This document shows positions 16,472-24,323 of a stretch of DNA of 64,000 bases, one piece after another (position 1 is the stretch's first letter; the number at the start of each line of letters is the position of its first letter). The stretch comes from an uncultured Nioella sp. GTDB taxonomy: Bacteria > Pseudomonadota > Alphaproteobacteria > Rhodobacterales > Rhodobacteraceae. The position numbers were made by a program, and so were the translations under genes. The stretch lies in the NCBI GenBank assembly GCA_947495575.1, contig CANLZL010000004.1, positions 1 to 64,000 on the forward strand, written 5' to 3'. Below the pieces are notes generated by a model. That model searched no databases and was not told the DNA's origin. It was given only the letters and a program-made list of their open reading frames with translations.

Positions 16472-17062
16472 TTAGCGGCGGCGGTCGCGGCGGCTGCTCA
16501 TCGGTTGGAAGGCCACGCCGACATGCGCCTCGCAATAGGGTTTGCCCTGTTGTACGGGCAGACCGCAGAAATAGAAATCATCCGTGGCCGGATCGCCGAT
16601 GGGCCATTTGCAGGTCCGTTCGGTCAATTCCATCAGGCTGATCTTCTTGGCGTGTTTTTCAACTTCGTTGACCTTGGCCAGCGCCTCTGGGCTGATTTCA
16701 TTGGCCGATGGTTGCGGTGGCAGGGGCTGACCGGCGGGCACAATCGGTTTGCGCAACGGGGTCACATTGGTCGGGCGCGACGCAGGTTCGCTTGCGGCGG
16801 GCGCGGATTTGGCCTCTTCCTTTTTGGGGCTGGGTGTCGGTTTTGGCGCTGGTGCAGCCTTGGCGGCGGGTTTCGCAGCCTCTTTGGCAGGCGCAGCTTT
16901 CGAGCCCGCACCGGTCGCCCGGTTCGACAGGCCAAGGCGATGGACTTTGCCGATCACGGCATTGCGTGTCACACCGCCCAATTCTTTCGCGATTTGAGAG
17001 GCCGATTGCCCCTCGCCCCACATTTTCTTCAGAAGCTCAACGCGTTCATCCGTCCAGGACAT
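16472..17062 (-). CDS. gcrA: Cell-cycle regulator GcrA
   Basis: A 196-residue GcrA protein. The N-terminal DNA-binding domain begins MSWTDERVELLKKMWGEG and contains ASQIAKELGGVTRNAVIGK. An Ala/Pro/Lys-rich linker spans about 50-135. The C-terminal sigma-interacting region has RTCKWPIGDPATDDFYFCG and PYCEAHVGVAFQP. In Caulobacter GcrA binds sigma-70 and activates promoters carrying methylated GANTC sites to time the cell cycle. The start at 17062 gives the standard N-terminus. The linker is longer and lower in complexity than in Caulobacter. Confidence 0.95.
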   Translation of the reverse strand: MSWTDERVELLKKMWGEGQSASQIAKELGGVTRNAVIGKVHRLGLSNRATGAGSKAAPAKEAAKPAAKAAPAPKPTPSPKKEEAKSAPAASEPASRPTNVTPLRKPIVPAGQPLPPQPSANEISPEALAKVNEVEKHAKKISLMELTERTCKWPIGDPATDDFYFCGLPVQQGKPYCEAHVGVAFQPMSSRRDRRR

Positions 17063-17226
17063 CTTCGTCCCTCCTGATCGAAACCCCAAATGCAAGCCCA
17101 TGTTATATGAGTGCGCGCCCCGGATTGAAAGGGGCCAAGAGCGCTATTCTTGCAGTGTTTTATGCGGCGACCGACGATAAGGAACGTGCAGCCGCAATTA
17201 CACGGCCAAACAAGATGTCCAGCGGA

Positions 17227-18276
17227 TCATTTGCCGGGCTGAGGCGCCACGGGGGTAAAGCCCGGTTGTGTGGGCGGAACGGGCAGGGGGGCGTCGGAAA
17301 CTGGCGCAACCTCGGCCATGGTGTCACCGGTGATGAACCGCGCGATCAGGGGTGCAAGCTCTGAATGCAAGGGCGCTGCCGCATTGGAATAGGTGGCAAT
17401 GCTTGCCTCGGTGTAGGCCTCATGACTCGGGGCCTCGTCGCGCGCCAGAGCCTCTTTAAGAACATGGGTCATGCCGGAAAGCACATGGGCCTCTGCATCG
17501 GGCCGAGCGGCAAGGAGGGGCGCGGCCTCTTCCGGTGGGGCTTGAACATCGCCATCGCCATGGATGATCAGGACCGGCAGGGTGGTACCGGCCAATAGCG
17601 CGGCGGGATCTGTCGCAATGAGGTCGCGCATATAGCGTGCGATCAACGGGTCAAAGATGCCGTGTAACCCTGGATGCAGACTGGAAAGATCGGGCATCTG
17701 ACCTTGCGCGAAAACGTCCAGCGCGACATCAAAAGCGTCGGCAGATGCGGCGATCAGAGGTTGCGTTGCCACTTGCTCGCGGAAGAGATCGCCAACATTT
17801 CGGCCCGGAGGCGTCAATAAGACAAGGCCGCATACGCCGTCATTGTCAGCTGTCAGCGACGCAACCAACGCGCCTTCGGAATGGCCGACCAGCCAAACAC
17901 AATCGAAGCCGGTATTGGCGCGGAGAACATCAATCCATGCCTCGGCATCGGCAGAAAATTCTGCCAGAACCACATCATTGGGGTCGCCCTGACTGCCACC
18001 TATCCCGCGTTTGTCGGCCCGCAGCGTGCTGATCCCGCGGCTTGCCAGTTCGGCCGAAAGCATCTGATAACTGTTTGCGGCCAGTCCCAACGGGCTGTTG
18101 CCATTGCGATCAGTAGGACCGGACCCTGCAAGAATAAGGGCGGCCGCTGTCGCATTTGGCGCTGTTTCAAGTGTTCCCGCCAATCGGCCCGCGGGGCCAT
18201 TGGCCGTGACTTCAATGGATTGGGCATGGGCGGATCCGGCCAAAAAGACCGCAAGTAAAAGCGTTTTTCTAAGCAT
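17227..18276 (-). CDS. Exported alpha/beta hydrolase
   Basis: A 349-residue serine hydrolase with a signal peptide (MLRKTLLLAVFLAGSAHA). The oxyanion region has LILAGSGPTDRNGN and RADKRGIGGSQGD. The nucleophile elbow is GHSEG (about residue 132), the acid is in IIHGDGDVQ, and the His is in GMTHVLKE. It resembles the YqhA/FrsA-like exported esterase group. A proline-rich tail (PLPVPPTQPGFTPV) ends the protein. The substrate is unknown; it acts in the periplasm if the signal is cleaved. Confidence 0.88.
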   Translation of the reverse strand: MLRKTLLLAVFLAGSAHAQSIEVTANGPAGRLAGTLETAPNATAAALILAGSGPTDRNGNSPLGLAANSYQMLSAELASRGISTLRADKRGIGGSQGDPNDVVLAEFSADAEAWIDVLRANTGFDCVWLVGHSEGALVASLTADNDGVCGLVLLTPPGRNVGDLFREQVATQPLIAASADAFDVALDVFAQGQMPDLSSLHPGLHGIFDPLIARYMRDLIATDPAALLAGTTLPVLIIHGDGDVQAPPEEAAPLLAARPDAEAHVLSGMTHVLKEALARDEAPSHEAYTEASIATYSNAAAPLHSELAPLIARFITGDTMAEVAPVSDAPLPVPPTQPGFTPVAPQPGK

Positions 18277-18293
18277 TTGACTACCAATAGTTT

Positions 18294-18325
18294 AAATTCG
18301 CTCGGAGCATGGAGCGAATTTTTTT
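18294..18325 (+). terminator. Strong hairpin with T-run on the plus strand
   Basis: A perfect ten-base stem AAATTCGCTC/GAGCGAATTT (18294-18303, 18312-18321) is followed by seven T residues on the plus strand. Both flanking genes are on the minus strand, where the tail after the stem is only weakly T-rich. It may end the ACT-GNAT transcript, or block plus-strand antisense transcription. Confidence 0.65.
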
Positions 18326-18370
18326 CGCCGTCAAATAATAGCAACGTGAAGACCCGCGAAGGAAACCGGG

Positions 18371-19273
18371 TTAGCCGCCAAGATCCCATCGGAAGATTTG
18401 GTTTTCTGACCTCCATAATGGGCCGGGATCGGTGAATTGACCCGCCTGTTGGCCACCCATATGGGTGTAAAAACCCATCGCATGATCGTTGCCAACGACA
18501 GCAGACAAAACGAGGCCCGGTTTGCCCTGATGTTCGGCAAGTGCAAGGCATATGCTAAGAAGCGTTTTGCCTAGCCCTGTACCCTGCGATCTTGGGGCAA
18601 GGTAGAGATGTTTCACCTCCGCCGCATCCTCATGACCGGTGATCTGGCTGTCTGAAAGCATGGCAATGCCGGTCAGCCCGGTCGCATCTTCTGCAAGGAA
18701 CACGGATCCGGTGATATCTGCCAAAACGCTTTGCCAATGGGCGGCGCGATGATCAGGGTCCAGCAGTTTGTCGGGCGCGTCGCGGCCATAAGTCAGGCGG
18801 CTGAGCTGAGCATGAAGCTGACCCATCGCGGCACTGTCATTGGGGTGGGCAAGACGCAGGGCGGCGCTTTGACCCGGCAGGTGATAGCCATGCCCATCTT
18901 GAAGAAAAAGTGCCCTGACCAATGCCAGATCGGCAGTACGGATCAAAAGGTAGTCGCGTAGATAGGTGGAGGTCACAAAGATGCCCAACCCAGCCTCAGA
19001 AATTGGCCTGACAGCCGACAGAACCACGCCGGGTGCATCAAGATCAGCGAGAGTGTCGACCCTGATGCAGCTCCAGCCTGACGAAACTTCTATCCCGACC
19101 GGAATAGTGGTCGGCAGTCGGTCTTGCCGCAGGCAGATCGAAGTTTCATCCTCCGCCTCGGTTATGGTGAGAATGCCCGGTCCGGCAGCAATGGCGGGCA
19201 AGGGGCTGCCAGCAGGACAGCGCAGCAAGGCATAGCTGCCCGATTGCTCGGACAGCGAAAGGGTCACATGCAT
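18371..19273 (-). CDS. ACT (CASTOR/COG3603-type) - GNAT acetyltransferase fusion
   Basis: A 300-residue two-domain protein. Residues about 4-128 match the stand-alone ACT-like family COG3603: SYALLRCPAGSPLPAIA, GILTITEAEDETSICL, GWSCIRV, and SEAGLGIFVTSTYLRDYLLI. Residues about 137-298 are a GNAT acetyltransferase with the acetyl-CoA loop R228-SQGTGLGK and the motif NDHAMGFYTHMGG. The gene starts 15 bases after argF ends and lies in the same direction, so it is probably part of the arginine operon. Since the CASTOR ACT pair senses arginine in animals, an amino-acid-gated acetyltransferase is an attractive inference. The acceptor substrate is unknown. Confidence 0.82.
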   Translation of the reverse strand: MHVTLSLSEQSGSYALLRCPAGSPLPAIAAGPGILTITEAEDETSICLRQDRLPTTIPVGIEVSSGWSCIRVDTLADLDAPGVVLSAVRPISEAGLGIFVTSTYLRDYLLIRTADLALVRALFLQDGHGYHLPGQSAALRLAHPNDSAAMGQLHAQLSRLTYGRDAPDKLLDPDHRAAHWQSVLADITGSVFLAEDATGLTGIAMLSDSQITGHEDAAEVKHLYLAPRSQGTGLGKTLLSICLALAEHQGKPGLVLSAVVGNDHAMGFYTHMGGQQAGQFTDPGPLWRSENQIFRWDLGG

Positions 19274-19288
19274 ATCACCGCTCTCGTC

Positions 19289-20194
19289 TTAGAGGCCGAG
19301 GCAGTGACGCATGATCGCCTTTTGTGCATGCAGGCGGTTTTCAGCCTCATCGAAGATCACCGAATGCGGACCATCCATGACGGCGCTGGTGGCTTCATCG
19401 TCGCGATGGGCGGGCAGGCAATGCATGAACAGGCTGTCTGGTTTGGCCTTGGCCATCAGCGCCTCGTTCACTTGGTAGCCCCGTAGTTGATTGTGGCGTC
19501 GTTCGCGGGCCGATTGCGGGTCATGCATAGAGACCCACGTATCGGTCACAACCAGATCGGCACCTTCAACTGCTTTGTTCGGATCGCGCTCTGTGGTGTA
19601 GAGACCATCAAGTGCGGGTTCCGGATCAAGCGGGGGCGGGCCAGAAAACACGAGGTCAAACTCGAACTGCTTGGCGGCATGGGCAAAGCTGGCAAAGACG
19701 TTATTGCCATCGCCAGACCAGACCACTTTCCTGCCTTTGATGGGGCCGCGATGTTCCTCGAATGTCAGGATATCGGCCATGATCTGGCAAGGATGGGTGC
19801 GATCGGTCAGGCCGTTGATCACTGGCACATCGGCATATTCCGCCATTTCCAGCAGGGTCTGTTCCTCGAATGTCCGGATCATGATCAGATCGACATAGCG
19901 GCTGAGCACGCGGGCGGTATCGGCAATGGTTTCCCCATGACCAAGCTGCATATCGGTGCCAGAGAGGACCATGGTCTGCCCGCCCATCTGGCGCACGCCG
20001 ACATCAAAGCTGACACGGGTCCGGGTTGAAGGCTTTTCAAAGATCAGCGCGACCATGTGGTTTTTCAGCGGCTGGTCGGCATCTGGTGTCGCTTTGGGCT
20101 GGCCCTTGCGCGCCGTTTTCATGGCGCCCGCCTGATCGATGATCTTGCGCAGGTCCGCCGCGCTGGTTTTGTGAATATCGAGAAAATGGGTCAT
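19289..20194 (-). CDS. argF: Ornithine carbamoyltransferase
   Basis: A 301-residue enzyme that joins carbamoyl phosphate to ornithine to give citrulline. The carbamoyl-phosphate loop STRTR (in [13 protein letters not shown]) is near residue 57, HPCQ (in [11 protein letters not shown]) near 134, and FMHCLPAHR near 265. The ornithine-binding loop has DTWVSM. The length is normal. It follows argD by 144 bases on the same strand and precedes the ACT-GNAT gene by 15. Confidence 0.97.
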   Translation of the reverse strand: MTHFLDIHKTSAADLRKIIDQAGAMKTARKGQPKATPDADQPLKNHMVALIFEKPSTRTRVSFDVGVRQMGGQTMVLSGTDMQLGHGETIADTARVLSRYVDLIMIRTFEEQTLLEMAEYADVPVINGLTDRTHPCQIMADILTFEEHRGPIKGRKVVWSGDGNNVFASFAHAAKQFEFDLVFSGPPPLDPEPALDGLYTTERDPNKAVEGADLVVTDTWVSMHDPQSARERRHNQLRGYQVNEALMAKAKPDSLFMHCLPAHRDDEATSAVMDGPHSVIFDEAENRLHAQKAIMRHCLGL

Positions 20195-20257
20195 ATATCA
20201 AAGCCTTATGGCTGTCGTGAAGGGGCGAGTGGGCGTTGCCTTAATCGCGCTCCAACA

Positions 20258-20279
20258 GGGTATTTTTTCAAAGAAGAAG
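20258..20279 (-). repeat. Truncated copy of a dispersed intergenic repeat
   Basis: Read on the minus strand this begins CTTCTTCTTTG and continues through AAAATACCC. That matches the first 20 or so bases of the two longer copies at 42848-42900 and 59367-59419. The double-hairpin part is missing. It lies between argD and argF. Confidence 0.5.
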
Positions 20280-20338
20280 ACGCGGAGAGTTTTGGCTCTC
20301 CTCGTCGCAAGCCATAATGGGCAGCCGCGAATGCGGGG

Positions 20339-21535
20339 TTATTCAGCGGCGTCATTGGCGCGGGCCTCCAACTGGGTGGCGGCCGCGTCCAGCCGCGCGA
20401 TGCCTTCGGCTATTTCTTCTTCGGTCAGCGTCAGGGCAGGCAGCAGGCGCACGGCGTTGTCGGCTGCGGGAACCGTCAGCATATTCTGATCATAGGCGGC
20501 GTTTACGACATCCATATTGGGCGCCTTACACACCAGGCCCAGCATGAAGCCCTGACCCCGCACATGGTCGAAGATATCAGGATGCGCGGCCACAAGGCCT
20601 TCGATCTTTTGGCGCAGGAAACCGGCGCGGCGGTTCACATCTTCAAGAAACCCCTCTTTGGTGATCTCGTCGATCACCGCACAGCCCACGGCACAGCCAA
20701 GTGGGTTGCCGCCATAGGTGGATCCATGCGTGCCAGGGGTCATGCCACAGGCGGCCTCTTCTGTCGCAAGAAGCGCGCCTAAGGGGAACCCGCCGCCAAT
20801 GCCCTTCGCAACCATCATGATATCAGGCGTAATGCCGGCCCATTCATGCGCAAAGAGCTTGCCCGTGCGGCCAACGCCGCATTGGATTTCGTCGAGGATC
20901 AGAAGGTGACCATGTTCGTCGCAAATTGCGCGAATGGCCTTAAGCTGTTCGTCGCTGAGCGGGCGAATGCCGCCTTCGCCCTGAATAGGTTCCACCATGA
21001 CAGCGCCGATACCCGGCTGGCTGGCAGCCTCTTTCAAAGCGTCGATATCGCCGAATGGCAATTGGGTGAACCCGTCAAGGAGCGGACCGAAGCCTTTGGT
21101 CAGTTTCTCACTGCCCGCAGCCGAGATCATGCCAAGCGAGCGGCCATGGAACGATCCGTCAAAAGTGATGATGCCAAAGCGGTCCGGCTGGCCCTTTTCG
21201 GTCCAGTACTTGCGCGCCATTTTGACGGCAAGCTCACCGGATTCGGTGCCGGAATTGCAAAAGAACATGGTGTCGGCAAAGGTGTGTTCGACCAGCCGCT
21301 CTGCCAGGGCCTCTTGCTGCGGAACCTTGTAGAGGTTTGATGTGTGCCACAGTGCGTTGGCCTGATCGGTCAGCGCTTTGACCAGGGCGGGATGGGCGTG
21401 GCCAAGGGCCGTCACGGCAATACCTGCGCCGAAATCCAGGAAACGTCGGCCATCTGCTTCCACCATCCATGCGCCTTCGCCTTTGACGAAGGAGAGCGGT
21501 GCGCGGGAATAGCTGGGTAGAACCGGCGTAATCAT
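20339..21535 (-). CDS. argD: Acetylornithine aminotransferase
   Basis: A 398-residue class III PLP aminotransferase that converts N-acetylglutamate semialdehyde to N-acetylornithine (and often N-succinyl-diaminopimelate). Visible are LDFGAGIAVTALGHAHP, NSGTESGELAVKMARKY (phosphate loop), DEIQCGVGRTG and the PLP-lysine in MVAKGIGGGFPLGA. The start at 21535 is chosen because AGGAG lies six bases upstream; the ATG at 21541 directly abuts that site. It is first of argD-argF-ACT/GNAT. Three perfect hairpins lie upstream. Confidence 0.96.
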   Translation of the reverse strand: MITPVLPSYSRAPLSFVKGEGAWMVEADGRRFLDFGAGIAVTALGHAHPALVKALTDQANALWHTSNLYKVPQQEALAERLVEHTFADTMFFCNSGTESGELAVKMARKYWTEKGQPDRFGIITFDGSFHGRSLGMISAAGSEKLTKGFGPLLDGFTQLPFGDIDALKEAASQPGIGAVMVEPIQGEGGIRPLSDEQLKAIRAICDEHGHLLILDEIQCGVGRTGKLFAHEWAGITPDIMMVAKGIGGGFPLGALLATEEAACGMTPGTHGSTYGGNPLGCAVGCAVIDEITKEGFLEDVNRRAGFLRQKIEGLVAAHPDIFDHVRGQGFMLGLVCKAPNMDVVNAAYDQNMLTVPAADNAVRLLPALTLTEEEIAEGIARLDAAATQLEARANDAAE

Positions 21536-21613
21536 GGCCATCTCCTGAGAATAATTTGAAAGATCGGCCTGCCCCAAAGATGGTCTCAAGTCAATGTGGC
21601 AAGGCTGATGTCA

Positions 21614-21684
21614 GAAGAGTTTTCCAGAAAACTCTTCCCCTGCTGCCCCAGTGCGGCAGCCAAATTCCTGAGTTCGGGAATTTG
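21614..21684. repeat. Three consecutive perfect stem-loops upstream of argD
   Basis: Three hairpins stand side by side. GAAGAGTTTT/AAAACTCTTC is at 21614-21623 and 21628-21637. GCTGCC/GGCAGC is at 21642-21647 and 21655-21660. CAAATTCC/GGAATTTG is at 21661-21668 and 21677-21684. They fill the gap between the thioesterase stop (21708) and argD start (21535), both genes on the minus strand. None has a T-run on the minus strand. They could end the thioesterase transcript or regulate argD. Confidence 0.7.
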
Positions 21685-21707
21685 TGGTGGAAAAATCTTC
21701 AGGAAGG

Positions 21708-22208
21708 TTATTTGGACGGTTCGCGGATTTTCATAATGATGCAGGTGGTCGAACCGGTGGCATATAGACGGCCGTCTTTGGCCCCTTTGATCGTGCCCTC
21801 GGCCACACCGGTTGAACGCCCCGCATGGGAAGCAATGCCTTCTGCGATCACTTCAGTTCCCGTTGGGATAGGGCGGATAATGTTTATCTTGTATTCAAGC
21901 GTTGTATAGACCGAACACTTGGGGACATTTGTCATCACCGCGCAGGCCATGCAGCTGTCCAGAAGGGTCCCGTACCATCCGCCGTGAACCGTTCCCATCG
22001 GGTTACAGAAATCAAATTGCGGCGTGCCGCGAAAGGTCACGCGGCCGGGTTCAACTCTGTCGAGCCGATAGTTCAGAACCTTGGCAATCGGGGGTGCCGG
22101 CAGGGCGCCATCCCGGATTCCTTGCATAAAGTCCAAGCCAGACATTTCCGTCACCGCGTCGCGATCGAGCAAGTCCTTTGTCGAAGTTGCGTGAAACTGC
22201 TGAGGCAT
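21708..22208 (-). CDS. PaaI-family hotdog thioesterase
   Basis: A 166-residue hotdog-fold protein. The family features are FCNPMGTVHGGWYGTLLDSCMA (central helix region, with the Asn/His/Gly of PaaI thioesterases) and YKINIIRPIPTGTEVIAEG. It likely hydrolyses an acyl-CoA, often aromatic in this group. ATG 22208 starts MPQQFHATSTKD; the longer frame adds twelve residues without a ribosome site. It lies between metF and argD on the same strand. Confidence 0.85.
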   Translation of the reverse strand: MPQQFHATSTKDLLDRDAVTEMSGLDFMQGIRDGALPAPPIAKVLNYRLDRVEPGRVTFRGTPQFDFCNPMGTVHGGWYGTLLDSCMACAVMTNVPKCSVYTTLEYKINIIRPIPTGTEVIAEGIASHAGRSTGVAEGTIKGAKDGRLYATGSTTCIIMKIREPSK

Positions 22209-22303
22209 AAACTGGGATCCGGTACAAATTGGAGTCCCAAACAAGTTTGCGCCCCGGTGGGACGGGGCGCAATTGCTGTAAGTGGTCGCTGACGTGACGT
22301 CTT

Positions 22304-23176
22304 TTAGGCGACCTCTGACAGATTGACCTCAGGCGTGACGCCGAGTGCAGCGCAGACATCGCGCGTCAGATCGGGTGCATTCAGTGTGTAGAAATGCAGA
22401 TCTTCGACGCCGCCCTCGATCAGATCGGTGCAAAGCTCAGAACACAGGGCGGTCGACAAAAGCTGCTCACGCCCGTCGCGGATCGCGGCGTCATAGGCTT
22501 CGTCCAGCCATTGGGGAATGATCGCGCCGCACCGGGCTGCGAATTTGCGAATGCCGGTCCAATTGTTGATTGGCAGGATGCCGGGGATGATCGGGACATT
22601 GATCCCGGCCTTGTCGCAGGCATCGCGGAAACGGAAGAATGTGTCCGCTTCAAAAAAGAACTGTGTCATGGCCGAGGTGGCACCGGCATCCACTTTGCGC
22701 TTCAGGAAATCGACGCATTCCTGCAGGTTATTGGCCTCTGGATGCGGTTCAGGGTAGGCACCCACACGAATTTCAAATTTGCCGGTTTTTGCCAGTCCTT
22801 CGATCAATTCAACAGAAGAGGCATAGCCGTCGGGATGGGGTTCGAACCGGTTTGCGCCTTTGGGCGGGTCGCCGCGCAGGGCAACGATCTGATTCACGCC
22901 AGCCTCGGCATAGCCTTCTGCGATTTCCAGCGTTTCGGCCTTGGTCGCATTCACGCAGGTCAGGTGCGCCGCGACTTTGACGCCATAATGCGCGTGGATG
23001 GTTTTGACCGCGTCATGGGTCAGGTCACGCGTGGTACCGCCCGCGCCATAGGTGACCGAGACAAATTCGGGCATGAGTGGTGCCAACGTTCCAAGCGTGT
23101 CCCAAAGGCGGAAAGAGGCCTCAAGCGACTGCGGCGGGAAGAACTCGAAAGAAACGCGGGGCGTTGGCAGGGTCAT
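22304..23176 (-). CDS. metF: 5,10-methylenetetrahydrofolate reductase
   Basis: A 290-residue FAD-dependent reductase that makes 5-methyl-THF for methionine synthesis. Motifs are SFEFFPPQ at the start (the active-site Glu), VTYGAGGTTRDLTHD, HLTCVNATKAE, NQIVALRGDPPKG, VGAYPEPHPEA and ITQFFF-like MTQFFFEADTFFRFRD. The length is normal. It is divergent from a MetR-like regulator with a MetR box between them. Confidence 0.96.
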   Translation of the reverse strand: MTLPTPRVSFEFFPPQSLEASFRLWDTLGTLAPLMPEFVSVTYGAGGTTRDLTHDAVKTIHAHYGVKVAAHLTCVNATKAETLEIAEGYAEAGVNQIVALRGDPPKGANRFEPHPDGYASSVELIEGLAKTGKFEIRVGAYPEPHPEANNLQECVDFLKRKVDAGATSAMTQFFFEADTFFRFRDACDKAGINVPIIPGILPINNWTGIRKFAARCGAIIPQWLDEAYDAAIRDGREQLLSTALCSELCTDLIEGGVEDLHFYTLNAPDLTRDVCAALGVTPEVNLSEVA

Positions 23177-23227
23177 TGGTCACTGGTCCTTGATCTGATG
23201 CCAATTGATGTCGCATAGATAGCCCCG

Positions 23228-23256
23228 TGAAACAAATTCATAACATTCATCATGAA
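23228..23256. promoter_or_regulatory. Probable MetR-binding sites between metF and metR
   Basis: TGAAACAAATTCA (23228-23240) matches the MetR consensus TGAA-N5-TTCA exactly. A second palindrome TTCATCATGAA lies at 23246-23256, one turn away. Their place in the divergent metF/metR gap supports control of both genes. Confidence 0.75.
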
Positions 23257-23270
23257 CATGAGCCTGACTA

Positions 23271-24179
23271 ATGCATATTGAATTTCGCCATCTTCGGACG
23301 ATCAAAGCCATTCATGATGAGGGTGGTCTGGCGCGGGCGGCGGATCGGCTGCATATCACCCAGAGCGCGCTTAGCCACCAGATCAAAGGGCTGGAAGAAC
23401 AGGCCGGGATGGAGCTGTTTGTGCGACGCTCAAAGCCGATGAAACTATCGCCCGCGGGCATTCGACTTTTGCGGCTGGCAGAGAAAGTTTTGCCGCAAGT
23501 GGCTGCTTTGGAAGAAGAATTCCGCGCCCTTCAGCAAGGGAAATCTGGCCGGTTGCATATCGCGATCGAATGCCATGCCTGTTTTGAATGGCTCTTGCCT
23601 GTGTTGGAGGCCTTCCGCCTGGCATGGCCGGACGTGGATGTCGATATTCGCCCCGGACTGCAATTCGAGGCGCTGCCGGCGCTCTTACGGGAAGAAGTTG
23701 ATCTGGTGATTTCGTCGGATCCGGAGGATCTGCCGCAGGTCGATTTTACGCCCCTTTTTGACTATGAGCCGGTGTTTGTCGCGTCGTCAGAGCATCCTTT
23801 GGCCAAAAAAGACTACGTTGAGGCAGAGGATTTCAAGGATGAGTTGCTGATCACCTATCCGGTTGAGCGCAGCCGTTTGGATGTTTTTACAGAATTGTTG
23901 ATCCCGGCGGGCATTGAACCTCGCGGTGTGCGACAGGTTGAGCTTTCGGCGGTTATCCTTCTCTTGGTGGCTTCCAATCGCGGGGTGTCGGTGCTGCCCG
24001 ATTGGGTGGTGCGTGAGCTGCGGCACAACTCCAGCTATGTCACCCGGCCCCTGACCAAAAATGGGGTGACCAAGCGGCTTTACGGGGCCACCCGATCCGA
24101 CGATACAACCAAGCCCTTTATGGCCAATGTCCTGAAATTGGCCCGGTCGGAACCGGTCAAATTGCAGCGCAAAGGCTGA
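23271..24179 (+). CDS. metR: LysR-family regulator, MetR-like
   Basis: A 302-residue LysR regulator. The N-terminal helix-turn-helix (about 1-60: GLARAADRLHITQSALSHQI) is followed by an effector domain with IAIECHACFEWLLPVLEAF, a segment characteristic of MetR, which senses homocysteine. It is divergent from metF, and the consensus MetR site lies in between. Its target is therefore at least metF, and probably itself. Confidence 0.9.
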   Translation: MHIEFRHLRTIKAIHDEGGLARAADRLHITQSALSHQIKGLEEQAGMELFVRRSKPMKLSPAGIRLLRLAEKVLPQVAALEEEFRALQQGKSGRLHIAIECHACFEWLLPVLEAFRLAWPDVDVDIRPGLQFEALPALLREEVDLVISSDPEDLPQVDFTPLFDYEPVFVASSEHPLAKKDYVEAEDFKDELLITYPVERSRLDVFTELLIPAGIEPRGVRQVELSAVILLLVASNRGVSVLPDWVVRELRHNSSYVTRPLTKNGVTKRLYGATRSDDTTKPFMANVLKLARSEPVKLQRKG

Positions 24180-24323
24180 TCCCCCTTTAGGGGGAATTCC
24201 CAATACTCTCCGCGAATGCGCCATTTTTTGGACACGCTCTGTGCCCAAATTGGCCGCAACCGCCCGAGGTTGCGTTTTTGAACGCGGAGGGTGGCCTATG
24301 GGCAAGACCGACAGGATGGGCAG

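Noticed and set aside
24291-24323. GTG start at 24291 for the RTX-Hint gene
   Set aside because: GGAGG directly abuts this GTG with no spacing, and MPTLDN at 24324 is a more plausible N-terminus; kept only as an alternative.
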